64,000 nt of DNA, taken from positions 397,009 to 461,008 of the forward strand of contig NZ_MXPU01000001.1 of NCBI RefSeq assembly GCF_002204185.1. The letters run 5' to 3'. Below the pieces are notes generated by a model. The model was not told the DNA's origin. It saw nothing but the letters and a program-made list of their open reading frames with translations, and searched no databases. Positions 27,394 through 35,673 of the stretch are shown here, piece by piece. A program made the translations under genes and the position numbers. The stretch comes from Rhizobium esperanzae (GTDB lineage Bacteria; Pseudomonadota; Alphaproteobacteria; Rhizobiales; Rhizobiaceae). Each line of letters begins with the position of its first letter. Position 1 is the stretch's first letter.

Positions 27394-28265
27394 GCGATCT
27401 CGCCAGCTACAACTTCGCCTATCTCGACGAACAGACAAAGCGGATGATCCGCCGCGCCATCCTGAAGGCGATCGCCATTCCCGGCTATCAGGTGCCCTTC
27501 GCCAGCAGAGAAATGCCGATGCCCTACGGCTGGGGCACCGGCGGCGTGCAGGTGACGGCCTCGATCATCGGGCCTGACGACGTGCTGAAGGTCATCGACC
27601 AGGGCGCCGACGACACGACCAACGCCGTTTCGATCCGCGCCTTCTTCCAGAAGGTCGCCAATGTCGCAGTCACGACGCATACGAGCGATGCAACTATCAT
27701 CCAGACGCGCCACCGCATCCCGGAAGAGAAGCTCGGGCCCGGCCAGGTACTCGTCTATCAGGTGCCCATCCCCGAGCCGCTGCGTTTCCTCGAACCGCGC
27801 GAGACCGAGACGCGCAAAATGCATGCGCTCGAGGAATATGGCCTCATGCATGTGAAGCTCTATGAGGATATCGCCCGCAACGGCCGCATCGCCACGACCT
27901 ATGCCTATCCGGTCAAGGTGTTTGGCCGCTACGTTATGGACCCGTCGCCGACGCCGAAGTTCGATAATCCGAAGATGCACAGATCGGAAGCGCTGCAGCT
28001 TTTCGGGGCCGGCCGCGAAAAGCGTATCTATGCCGTGCCGCCCTATACCGATGTCGTCAGCCTGGACTTTGAAGACCATCCCTTCGAGATCCAGCGCTTC
28101 GACAGGCCCTGCGCGCTTTGTGGCGCAGAGGATGTCTATCTCGATGAGGTCATCCTCGACGACAAGGGCGGGCGCATGTTCGTCTGCTCCGACACCGACC
28201 ATTGCGAAGACCGCCGGGCCCGGGGGCATGCCGGCGAAATGCTGGCCCAGGAGGCTGCAGAATGA
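27390..28265 (+). CDS. phnJ: C-P lyase catalytic subunit PhnJ (radical SAM)
   Basis: A 291-residue radical-SAM enzyme that cleaves the carbon-phosphorus bond of ribose 1-phosphonate 5-phosphate, releasing the alkane (methane from methylphosphonate) and a cyclic ribose phosphate. The four functional cysteines are in place: C241, C244, C266 and C272 (CALCGAEDVY, then MFVCSDTDHC), the same numbering as in E. coli PhnJ. The N-terminal YNFAYLDEQTKRMIRRAI is also diagnostic. Overlaps phnI upstream and phnK downstream by four bases. All key residues present, so the pathway should be active. Confidence 0.97.
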   Translation: MSDLASYNFAYLDEQTKRMIRRAILKAIAIPGYQVPFASREMPMPYGWGTGGVQVTASIIGPDDVLKVIDQGADDTTNAVSIRAFFQKVANVAVTTHTSDATIIQTRHRIPEEKLGPGQVLVYQVPIPEPLRFLEPRETETRKMHALEEYGLMHVKLYEDIARNGRIATTYAYPVKVFGRYVMDPSPTPKFDNPKMHRSEALQLFGAGREKRIYAVPPYTDVVSLDFEDHPFEIQRFDRPCALCGAEDVYLDEVILDDKGGRMFVCSDTDHCEDRRARGHAGEMLAQEAAE

Positions 28266-29038
28266 CCGATATACCGCTTCTCAAGGTCAACGACCTCTCG
28301 AAGTTCTACGGCAAGCGCATCGGCTGCCGGAACGTCTCCTTCGAGCTCTGGCCCGGCGAGGTGCTGGCCATCGTCGGCGAATCCGGTTCGGGCAAGACGA
28401 CGCTGCTCAACTGCATCTCCACCCGGCTGATGCCGACGACCGGCAGCGTCGAATACCATATGCGCGATGGGAGCTACCGCGACCTCTATCATATGAACGA
28501 GGCCGAACGCCGCTTCCTGATGCGCACCGACTGGGGCTTCGTGCACCAGAATCCGGCCGACGGGCTGCGCATGACCGTCTCGGCCGGCGCCAATGTCGGC
28601 GAACGGCTGATGGCGATCGGCGACCGGCACTACGGCAATATCCGCTCCACCGCCATCAATTGGCTCGAACGCGTCGAGATCGATGCCGATCGCATCGACG
28701 ATGAGCCGCGCGCCTTTTCCGGCGGCATGCGCCAGCGCCTGCAGATCGCCCGCAACCTTGTCACCGGTCCGCGTCTGGTCTTCATGGACGAGCCGACCGG
28801 CGGCCTCGACGTTTCGGTGCAGGCGCGTCTGCTCGATCTGGTGCGCAGCCTCGTCAACGATCTTGGCCTCTCGGCGATCATCGTCACCCATGATCTTGCC
28901 GTCGCCCGTCTGCTGTCGCACCGCATGATGGTGATGAAGGACGGCGCCGTCGTCGAACAGGGCCTCACCGACCGCGTACTCGACGATCCCCGAGAGCCTT
29001 ACACGCAGCTGCTCGTCTCCTCGATCCTGCAGGTCTGA
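28262..29038 (+). CDS. phnK: C-P lyase ATP-binding subunit PhnK
   Basis: A 258-residue ABC-type ATPase that docks on the C-P lyase core (on PhnJ) rather than on a permease. Walker A is [13 protein letters not shown], signature FSGGMRQRLQIARNL, Walker B LVFMDEPTGGLDV. The insert around residues 60-80 (YHMRDGSYRDLYHMNEAERR) is typical of PhnK. The ATG at 28262 overlaps the phnJ stop. phnL follows after 24 bases. Confidence 0.95.
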   Translation: MTDIPLLKVNDLSKFYGKRIGCRNVSFELWPGEVLAIVGESGSGKTTLLNCISTRLMPTTGSVEYHMRDGSYRDLYHMNEAERRFLMRTDWGFVHQNPADGLRMTVSAGANVGERLMAIGDRHYGNIRSTAINWLERVEIDADRIDDEPRAFSGGMRQRLQIARNLVTGPRLVFMDEPTGGLDVSVQARLLDLVRSLVNDLGLSAIIVTHDLAVARLLSHRMMVMKDGAVVEQGLTDRVLDDPREPYTQLLVSSILQV

Positions 29039-29062
29039 GCTAGAAACCAGGAAAACCAAATC

Positions 29063-29770
29063 ATGCCAACGCCCCTCGTCGTTTCCGAAGTCTCGAAGAG
29101 CTTCACCATGCACCTGCGCGACGGCATCAGGCTGCCCGTCGTTTCCGACGTCGCCTTCTCCGTGTCGTCAGGCGAATGCGTCGTTCTCGGCGGCCCCTCG
29201 GGCATCGGCAAGAGCTCGCTGCTCAAGATGATCTACGGCAATTATGCTGTCGACTCCGGCCAGATCCTCATCCGCCACGACGGGCGCATCGTCGATCTCG
29301 CCGCCGCCGATCCGCGCACCGTGCTCAATGTTCGCCGCGATACGCTCGGCTATGTCAGCCAGTTCCTGCGCACCGTACCGCGCGTGGCGGCGATCGACGT
29401 GGTGGCCGAGCCGCTCGTCGCTCGCGGCGAAGAAACGGTCGCCGCTCGCGAAAAGGCGGGCACCTTGCTCGCCAAGCTCAACCTGCCGGAGGCGCTGTGG
29501 CAGCTTCCGCCCGCCACCTTCTCCGGCGGCGAGCAGCAACGCGTCAACATCGCCCGCGGCTTCATCACCGAGCATACGATCCTGCTTCTCGATGAACCCA
29601 CAGCCTCGCTCGATGCGAAAAACCGTGCCGTCGTCGTCGGCATGATCGCGGAGAAGAAGAAGGCGGGCGTCGCCCTTCTCGGCATCTTCCACGACGGGGA
29701 AGTGCGCGAGGCCGTCGCCGACCGCATCCTCGACGTCCAGCAGTTCTCGCCGAGGAAGATCGCCGCATGA
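29063..29770 (+). CDS. phnL: C-P lyase ATP-binding subunit PhnL
   Basis: A 235-residue ABC-type ATPase needed with PhnGHI for the first step of phosphonate breakdown and able to bind the core together with PhnK. Walker A GGPSGIGKSSLLKM, signature FSGGEQQRVNIARGF and Walker B ILLLDEPTASLD are intact. LGYVSQFLRTVPRV is a PhnL-typical Q-loop region. Its stop overlaps the next gene by four bases. Confidence 0.95.
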   Translation: MPTPLVVSEVSKSFTMHLRDGIRLPVVSDVAFSVSSGECVVLGGPSGIGKSSLLKMIYGNYAVDSGQILIRHDGRIVDLAAADPRTVLNVRRDTLGYVSQFLRTVPRVAAIDVVAEPLVARGEETVAAREKAGTLLAKLNLPEALWQLPPATFSGGEQQRVNIARGFITEHTILLLDEPTASLDAKNRAVVVGMIAEKKKAGVALLGIFHDGEVREAVADRILDVQQFSPRKIAA

Positions 29771-30384
29771 GCCGCCAGTTGGGCATCGAGCCCTATATCC
29801 ACGAAACGGCCGATGTCAGCGGCTCCACTTTCGGGCGCTTTACAGAGGTCTCCGAACGCTGCCGCATCAGCGAAGCTACTATCGGCGACTATTCCTACAT
29901 CATGCAGGACGGCTCCGTCTGGTGCGCAACGATCGGCAAGTTCGTCAATATCGCTGCCGCCGTGCGCATCAACGCCACCAACCATCCGACCTGGCGCGCG
30001 ACTCTGCATCATTTCACTTATCGCGCCGCCGATTATTGGCCGGACGCCGACATGGAGACGGACTTCTTCGCCTGGCGGCGCTCGAACCGGGTGACGATCG
30101 GCCACGACGTCTGGATCGGCCATGGCGCAACCATCCTGCCGGGCGTCAATGTCGGCAATGGCGCCGTCATCGGCGCCGGCGCGGTCGTATCGAAGGACGT
30201 CGCGCCATACACGATCGTCGGCGGCGTACCGGCGAAACTGATCCGCGACCGGTTTTCGAAACCGGTCGGCGAACGCATGGACCGGCTCGCCTGGTGGGAC
30301 TGGGAGCACGACCGGCTGCGCCAAGCCTTGCAGGATTTTCGCAACCTAAACGCGGAAGATTTTCTGGCGAGATATGGTGGCTAA
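29767..30384 (+). CDS. Phosphonate-cluster hexapeptide acyltransferase
   Basis: A 205-residue left-handed beta-helix acetyltransferase of the type found in C-P lyase operons. The hexapeptide repeats are visible in residues 20-50 and again at VTIGHDVWIGHGATILPG through AVIGAGAVVSKDV (about residues 112-145), ending in APYTIVGGVPAKLIRDRF, the LpxA/CAT-like C-terminal motif. It is not the GNAT-type PhnO of E. coli. It might acetylate aminoalkylphosphonates, as PhnO does, but that is an inference from context. Overlaps phnL by four bases, so it is the last gene of the phnG transcription block. Confidence 0.85.
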   Translation: MSRQLGIEPYIHETADVSGSTFGRFTEVSERCRISEATIGDYSYIMQDGSVWCATIGKFVNIAAAVRINATNHPTWRATLHHFTYRAADYWPDADMETDFFAWRRSNRVTIGHDVWIGHGATILPGVNVGNGAVIGAGAVVSKDVAPYTIVGGVPAKLIRDRFSKPVGERMDRLAWWDWEHDRLRQALQDFRNLNAEDFLARYGG

Positions 30385-30409
30385 ACCTCAGATATAGGCG
30401 CGGAGAATT

Positions 30410-30436
30410 GTGACACGAACTACACAAATATGACAC
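30410..30436. promoter_or_regulatory. Possible PhoB-type (PHO box) region before phnC
   Basis: GTGACAC (30410-30416), ACTACAC (30419-30425) and ATGACAC (30430-30436) repeat with the same orientation; ATGACAC differs at one position from the reverse complement of the PHO half-site CTGTCAT. Spacing (9 and 11 bases) is only partly canonical. Phosphate control of phnCDE is known in related rhizobia, which makes the site plausible but not certain. Confidence 0.4.
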
Positions 30437-30498
30437 GTGAGGTTCATGAAGCGGGACTAATGCGATGCTGACTAAGGTCTGGAGCGCAAGGGAAGAGC

Positions 30499-31347
30499 AT
30501 GATGTTCGAGCTGAAGGATGTCACCCGCCGTTTCGGAAACAAGCTCGCCGTCGATGCCGTGACGCTCACCATTCCCCAGGGTCAGATGGTCGGCATCATC
30601 GGCCGCTCCGGCGCCGGCAAGTCGACGCTGCTGCGCATGATCAACCGCCTGCAGGAGCCGAGCGCCGGCTCCATTCATTTCGCCGGCGTCGAGGTCTCTG
30701 GGCTGCGCGGCCGGGCGCTGCGTAGCTGGCAACGGGACTGCGCAATGATCTTCCAGCAGTTCAATCTGGTGCCGCGCCTTGATGTTCTCACAAATGTCAT
30801 GCTCGGCCGCCTCAATCACCGCTCGACGCTTCTTAGCCTCCTCAACATCTTCACCCGCGAGGAACGCGTGCATGCGATCGCCGCGCTCGAACGCCTCGGC
30901 ATCGAGCAGACGGCGCTGCAGCCGGCCGGCACGCTTTCCGGCGGCCAGCAGCAGCGCGTGGCGATCGCCCGCGCACTGATGCAGAACCCGAAGATGGTCC
31001 TCGCCGACGAGCCGATCGCCTCGCTCGACCCGCTGAACGCCAAGATCGTCATGGATGCGCTGCGCGACATCAACGAGCATGAGGGCATCACCGTTATCAC
31101 CAATCTGCATACGCTCGACACCGCCCGCAACTATTGTGAGCGCATCGTCGGCATGGCCGGCGGCCGCGTCGTCTTCGACGGCAAACCCTCGGAACTGACG
31201 GCCGAAGCCGTGAAGGAAATCTACGGAACGGACAAGGATGGCGCCGGCATCGACGAAACCATGACGTCGACGTCCATCACTATCGCTGCCGAGCGGGCAG
31301 ACAATCAATCCGCCGGCGCCCAACCGCTGGCATTGGCCGGCCTCTGA
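30499..31347 (+). CDS. phnC: Phosphonate ABC transporter ATP-binding protein
   Basis: A 282-residue import ATPase energising PhnD/PhnE. Walker [15 protein letters not shown], signature [15 protein letters not shown] and Walker [13 protein letters not shown] are intact. The segment [20 protein letters not shown] is characteristic of PhnC. The C-terminal 35 residues (Thr/Ser/Ala-rich) go beyond the usual ATPase domain. AGGGAAGAG precedes the start. It is separated from the acyltransferase gene by a 114-base spacer with a possible PHO box. Confidence 0.95.
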   Translation: MMFELKDVTRRFGNKLAVDAVTLTIPQGQMVGIIGRSGAGKSTLLRMINRLQEPSAGSIHFAGVEVSGLRGRALRSWQRDCAMIFQQFNLVPRLDVLTNVMLGRLNHRSTLLSLLNIFTREERVHAIAALERLGIEQTALQPAGTLSGGQQQRVAIARALMQNPKMVLADEPIASLDPLNAKIVMDALRDINEHEGITVITNLHTLDTARNYCERIVGMAGGRVVFDGKPSELTAEAVKEIYGTDKDGAGIDETMTSTSITIAAERADNQSAGAQPLALAGL

Positions 31348-31434
31348 GCGGGGCGGCCGCGATCGAACGCCCGCGTCAAGGGCACATTTCTTCGTAACGG
31401 GAAGGCCGAGACACCGGTCGATAGGAGAGAACGC

Positions 31435-32340
31435 ATGTTGAAGAAAGCACTCTTTGCGGCAACGGCGCTGTTCGCGCTCGCCGGCGCCGCCAATGCCGCA
31501 GACCTCAAAGAATTCCGCATCGGCATCCTTGGCGGCGAAAACGAAACCGACCGCCTGCGCAATTATGCCTGCCTCGCCGACCATCTGAAGCAAGAGTTCG
31601 GCTTCGAGAAGGTCTCGCTCTTCCCGGCCGCCGATTACGACGGCGTTATCCAGGGTCTGCTCGGCGGCACGCTCGACTTCGCCGAACTCGGCGCTTCGGG
31701 CTACGCCTCCGTCTACCTCAAGGACCCGAAGGCTGTTACGCCGATCCTGACGACGCAGCAGAAAGATGGTTCGACGGGTTATCACTCGATCGGCCTCGCA
31801 CTGAAGTCCTCCGGCATCAAGACCATCAAGGACGCCAAGGGCAAGAAGCTCGGCTACGCCGATCCGGACTCCACCTCCGGTTACCTCGTGCCGCTGACGC
31901 AGATCCCGAAGGACACCGGCATGCCGAACGACAAGTTCTTTGCCTCGACCCAGTTCAACGGCGGTCATGAAAACAATCTGCTTGCCGCCTATGACGGCAA
32001 GGTCGACGTTGCCGTCGACGATTCGTCGGGCATCGGCGATTTCAAGGACGGCTACACCTCCGGCACCTTCCGCAAAGAAGTCGACAAGGGCGCCGTGGAC
32101 CCGAACAAGCTCGTTGAAGTCTGGCGTTCGCCGCTGATCCCGAACGGCCCGCTCGTCGTGCGCAACGCCCTCGGCCAGGAGTGGCAGACGAAGCTCGCAG
32201 CCTTCTTCACGGCCCTGCCGGAAAAGGATCACAAGTGCTTCTCGGCTGTCGAAGGCGGCGACTACAAGGGCTACGCCCCTGTCAAGCACGACTTCTACAA
32301 TGCTGTCGTCGAAGTTCGCAAGGCGGCCATCGGCGGCTGA
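31435..32340 (+). CDS. phnD: Phosphonate-binding periplasmic protein
   Basis: A 301-residue solute-binding protein with signal peptide MLKKALFAATALFALAGAAN (cleavage near residue 22, AxA). It binds phosphonates or organophosphate and delivers them to PhnE. Family segments are FRIGILGGENETDRLRNYAC, LGASGYASVYLKD and GYADPDSTSGYLVP, whose Ser/Thr residues typically hold the phosphonate oxygens. It is followed by a strong terminator and then an intergenic repeat, before phnE on the same strand. Confidence 0.95.
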   Translation: MLKKALFAATALFALAGAANAADLKEFRIGILGGENETDRLRNYACLADHLKQEFGFEKVSLFPAADYDGVIQGLLGGTLDFAELGASGYASVYLKDPKAVTPILTTQQKDGSTGYHSIGLALKSSGIKTIKDAKGKKLGYADPDSTSGYLVPLTQIPKDTGMPNDKFFASTQFNGGHENNLLAAYDGKVDVAVDDSSGIGDFKDGYTSGTFRKEVDKGAVDPNKLVEVWRSPLIPNGPLVVRNALGQEWQTKLAAFFTALPEKDHKCFSAVEGGDYKGYAPVKHDFYNAVVEVRKAAIGG

Positions 32341-32355
32341 TCGTCTTTTGAATAC

Positions 32356-32387
32356 GGGGCGGCCGGCAACGGCCGCCCCTTCTTTTG
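32356..32387 (+). terminator. Strong Rho-independent terminator after phnD
   Basis: GGGGCGGCCG (32356-32365) pairs perfectly with CGGCCGCCCC (32370-32379) around GCAA, followed by TTCTTTTG. It should end much of the phnCD transcript before phnE, which starts 126 bases further on. Confidence 0.85.
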
Positions 32388-32391
32388 TGAC

Positions 32392-32500
32392 TACAGCGCC
32401 GCGCGTCTTTTCAGACGCGTAAAGGACGCTGTCGAACTTTGAATTGCTACATAATTCCATCCTCAAATCGAACTCGATTTGAGGATGGAATTATGTAGCA
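32392..32500 (+). repeat. Composite palindromic intergenic repeat, copy A
   Basis: The first half (32392-32432) is a nested inverted repeat: ACAGCG pairs with CGCTGT and, inside, GCGTCT pairs with AGACGC around TTTC. The second half (32445-32500) is a perfect 27-base inverted repeat with a 2-base centre (32472-32473). The same layout recurs at 49744-49848 and 55876-55975 (inverted) and at 62570-62673. It ends 12 bases before the phnE start codon, so its hairpin would stand next to the ribosome site of phnE. Confidence 0.85.
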
Positions 32501-32512
32501 GGCGGGGCATCC

Positions 32513-33472
32513 ATGACTATTGCCGATACACAGCCGCACATGCAGAGCACGCAGGATATCCGCACCGCCTGGGAGCGGATGGTCGCCAGGCGCCGATTTT
32601 ACACCGTCCTCGGCATGATTATCCTCACTGTGGCTTTCGTCAGTTCCGTCCGATTCGCCGACGAGAGCAATGCCGGCCATTTCTTCGACCGCCTGCCACA
32701 TCTCTTCGACTTCCTGAGCTGGCTCATCCCCAAGGATTGGAACGACGTCTGGCGCGCGCTTTTCGACATAGCGAGCGTCAACGACAAGGGCGGCGAGGAA
32801 TTCAATTTCGACAAGGGCCGTGTCTACGTCTGGGGCGCCTTCTACATTCCGGAATATCTCGAGCTGATGATCGTGACGATCAACGTGGCGCTGATCTCGA
32901 CAATTATCGCCTTCATCTTTGCTGTTCCCTTGAGCTTCTTTGCCGCGCGCAACCTCACGAGTTCATGGCCGCTACGCATCTTCACCAAGCGGCTGATGGA
33001 GTTCCTGCGCGCCTTCCCCGAAATCGTGATCGCCGGCCTTTTTTCGGCGATCCTGTCGATTGGGCCGGTCGCCGCCATCATCGCCATCACCCTGCACACG
33101 ATTGGCGCGCTCGGCAAACTCTTCTACGAAGTCGCCGAAAATATCGACATGAAGCCGCATGAGGGGATGAAGGCCGTCGGCGCCAACTGGTGGGAGCGCG
33201 TGCGCTTCGCCGCGCTGCCGCAGGTGCTGCCGAATTTCACCTCTTATGCGCTGCTGCGCCTGGAGGTCAACGTGCGCGCCTCGACCATTATCGGCGCCGT
33301 CGGCGGCGGCGGCATTGGTGAGGAACTGAAGCTTTCGATCTCGCGCGGTTTCGGCGCCAAGACGATGGCGCTCGTTCTGCTGCTGTTCGTGACGATCGTC
33401 GCCGTCGACCAGTTCTCCGCATGGCTGCGCCGCCGTCTCGTCGGCGAGCACGCCTTCCTCCTGCAACATTGA
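32513..33472 (+). CDS. phnE1: Phosphonate ABC transporter permease (first PhnE)
   Basis: A 319-residue inner-membrane permease of the PhnE family. Transmembrane helices are visible near residues 35-50, 120-145 and further on. The coupling segment MKPHEGMKAVGANWWERVRF is diagnostic for PhnE, and the C-terminal VNVRASTIIGAVGGGGIGEE is the most conserved family stretch. It pairs with the next gene, also a PhnE, as expected when the permease is a heterodimer. A 7-base spacer separates them. Its leader contains an intergenic palindromic repeat and only a weak ribosome site. Confidence 0.94.
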   Translation: MTIADTQPHMQSTQDIRTAWERMVARRRFYTVLGMIILTVAFVSSVRFADESNAGHFFDRLPHLFDFLSWLIPKDWNDVWRALFDIASVNDKGGEEFNFDKGRVYVWGAFYIPEYLELMIVTINVALISTIIAFIFAVPLSFFAARNLTSSWPLRIFTKRLMEFLRAFPEIVIAGLFSAILSIGPVAAIIAITLHTIGALGKLFYEVAENIDMKPHEGMKAVGANWWERVRFAALPQVLPNFTSYALLRLEVNVRASTIIGAVGGGGIGEELKLSISRGFGAKTMALVLLLFVTIVAVDQFSAWLRRRLVGEHAFLLQH

Positions 33473-33479
33473 GGCCGCC

Positions 33480-34823
33480 ATGACGGTGATCGACGCAAAC
33501 CGCATGAACGAAATAGAAGCGCGCTATCCGGAATATTTCCACCGGTCGTTCCGCCAGCGTTTCGGCGGGCTGATGATCTTCATTGCGACGCTGCTCTACG
33601 GCCTTTACGCCGTCTGGTTCTTCGACCTGCCAAAGCTTCTTGCCGAAGCCCACTGGGAGCGCGTCGGCATCTATCTCAGCCAATGGGTGAGCTACGATGT
33701 CCAGCCGGACCTCCGCATCCAGGAGGACGGCTCGATCGAGGTGCGTTATCCCCGCTTCTCGCCGCTCGGCGATAATCCGCATCCGGACTGGGTGGTCAAC
33801 AACTCCGACGGCAGCATCACCGTTTCCGTCAGCGGCACCAGCCGTAGCGTCACCGTCTCGAAGAGCGAAACGATCGTGACTGCACACGGCGTCAGTGTCC
33901 CGGTCGACGTTTCGAGCGGCGCGCCTGAGGTGGTCGGGCCGGTGCCCGCCTGGATGACGGTCTATGACGACAACGTGCTCGCGGATCTCGGCTTTGCCGG
34001 CGACGTCAGTATTTCCGTCGACCGCGTGAAGGTCCGGAAACGCTTTCTCGGCTGGGCGAATTTCATCTTCGACACGCAATCCTCCTTCTTTGACAAGCCG
34101 GTCGGCGAAGTCATCGGCCTCATCGTCTCCGGCCCGCGCATCAAGCCCAACCAGACCAATCTGTCGCTCGCCTTCGATGACATCTGGAACAACAGCGAAT
34201 GGCAGCATGGCGACGTCTGGACCAAGCTGTTCCAGACGATCGTCATGGCCTTTCTCGGAACGCTGCTCGGCGCGATCGCCGCCTTCCCGCTCGCCTTCCT
34301 GGCGGCGCGCAACATCACACCGAACCGCCTTCTGAACCAGATCCTCAAGCGCTTCTTCGATTTCCTGCGCTCGGTCGACATGCTGATCTGGGCGCTGTTC
34401 CTGACCCGTGCCTTCGGCCCCGGGCCGCTTGCCGGCAGCGGCGCGATCTTCCTCACCGAGACCGGCACGCTCGGCAAGCTTTATTCCGAGGGACTCGAGA
34501 ACATCGACAACAAGCCGCGGGAAGGCATCAAATCGACCGGCGCCCAGACGGTGCTCGTCCATCGTTACGGCATCATGCCGCAGATCGTTCCCATCTTCGT
34601 CAGCCAGACGCTCTACCAGTGGGAGTCGAACGTGCGCGGCGCCACGATCATCGGCGCCGTCGGCGCGGGCGGCATCGGCCTCAAGCTCTGGGAGGCGATG
34701 CGCACCAACGCCAACTGGGAAAACGTGGCCTATATGGTCATTCTGATCCTGATCGTCGTCTTCCTGTTCGACGCCGCTTCGAACGCGCTGCGCCACCGGT
34801 TGATGGGCACGAAGACACACTGA
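33480..34823 (+). CDS. phnE2: Phosphonate ABC transporter permease (second, long PhnE)
   Basis: A 447-residue PhnE with an N-terminal membrane helix (MIFIATLLYGLYAVWFFDLP) followed by about 170 extra residues, probably periplasmic and rich in beta-strand-like sequence, before the permease core. The core holds LFQTIVMAFLGTLLGAIAAF, DNKPREGIKSTGAQ (coupling loop) and NVRGATIIGAVGAGGIG. Long second PhnE proteins with such an insertion are usual in rhizobia. It partners the first PhnE. Confidence 0.94.
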   Translation: MTVIDANRMNEIEARYPEYFHRSFRQRFGGLMIFIATLLYGLYAVWFFDLPKLLAEAHWERVGIYLSQWVSYDVQPDLRIQEDGSIEVRYPRFSPLGDNPHPDWVVNNSDGSITVSVSGTSRSVTVSKSETIVTAHGVSVPVDVSSGAPEVVGPVPAWMTVYDDNVLADLGFAGDVSISVDRVKVRKRFLGWANFIFDTQSSFFDKPVGEVIGLIVSGPRIKPNQTNLSLAFDDIWNNSEWQHGDVWTKLFQTIVMAFLGTLLGAIAAFPLAFLAARNITPNRLLNQILKRFFDFLRSVDMLIWALFLTRAFGPGPLAGSGAIFLTETGTLGKLYSEGLENIDNKPREGIKSTGAQTVLVHRYGIMPQIVPIFVSQTLYQWESNVRGATIIGAVGAGGIGLKLWEAMRTNANWENVAYMVILILIVVFLFDAASNALRHRLMGTKTH

Positions 34824-34964
34824 TCGATCGATGAGGGGCGGTGGCGGCGCTGCCGCCATCATCATTCTGTCACGGAAATCTTTTAGCCGGGAGCCTGCTT
34901 GCGGTTCGCCGCCAAATCACTGCACATTGCCCTCCCCGTTTCGATGATCCCCAGGATAATAGCC

Positions 34965-35660
34965 TTGCGATACGCCCTCTATTTCTCGCCGCCGAAGGAC
35001 GATCCCCTGACCGGCGCGGCTTCGCGCTGGCTCGGCCGCGATGCTTTCACCGGCGAAACCTATCCTGCACCCGACCATGAGACACTCGGTGCGGCAGAGC
35101 AGTTCGAGCTGACCGCCGACCCACGCCGCTACGGCTTTCACGCGACAATCAAGGCGCCGTTTTCGCTTGCCGCTTCCGTCACCGAAAAGGATCTCATGGC
35201 CTTCGCCGAGGAGTTTGCCGCCCGGACCCCCGCCTTCGAGATTCCTCAACTCGTGCTCGGGCAGCTCGGCCGTTTTTTTGCCCTTGTTCCGGCTTCTCTT
35301 CATCAACCTCTTCAGGATTTCGCCGCGAAGGTGGTAAAATCCTTCGAGCCGTTCCGCGCGACGCTTTCCGAGGCCGATATCGCGCGCCGCAATCCGGAGA
35401 GGCTCAGCGACAGCCAGCGCGCCAATCTGCAACGCTGGGGTTATCCTTACGTCATGGAGGATTTCGGTTTCCACATGACGCTGAGCGGCCAGGTGCCTGA
35501 GACACGTGCCGAGACGATGAAAACGGTCCTGGCGGAGCGTTTTTCCGGTTTCACCGGCCGGCCGCTTTCGATTTCCGGCCTTGCCGTCTTCATCGAGGAG
35601 AGGCGCGGCGCCCCGTTCAAAGTTCATTCCTGGCTGCCGCTTTCCGGCGCCAAAAGCTGA
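34965..35660 (+). CDS. DUF1045 phosphonate-operon protein, 2H phosphoesterase-like
   Basis: A 231-residue member of DUF1045, found almost only in C-P lyase clusters. Two HxT motifs about 115 residues apart, GFHATIKAPF and GFHMTLSGQ, are the hallmark of 2H phosphoesterases, which open cyclic phosphates. Since no phnP is visible, it may hydrolyse the cyclic ribose phosphate released by PhnJ; that is inference. The TTG at 34965 gives the usual family start (RYALYFSPP) with AGGA eight bases upstream; an ATG at 34944 is possible. phnM follows after 13 bases. Confidence 0.88.
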   Translation: MRYALYFSPPKDDPLTGAASRWLGRDAFTGETYPAPDHETLGAAEQFELTADPRRYGFHATIKAPFSLAASVTEKDLMAFAEEFAARTPAFEIPQLVLGQLGRFFALVPASLHQPLQDFAAKVVKSFEPFRATLSEADIARRNPERLSDSQRANLQRWGYPYVMEDFGFHMTLSGQVPETRAETMKTVLAERFSGFTGRPLSISGLAVFIEERRGAPFKVHSWLPLSGAKS

Positions 35661-35673
35661 AAGACCTGACGAT

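Noticed and set aside
30472..32466. A 664-codon minus-strand frame over phnC-phnD
   Set aside because: Covers two complete phosphonate transport genes on the other strand and runs through the terminator and repeat.
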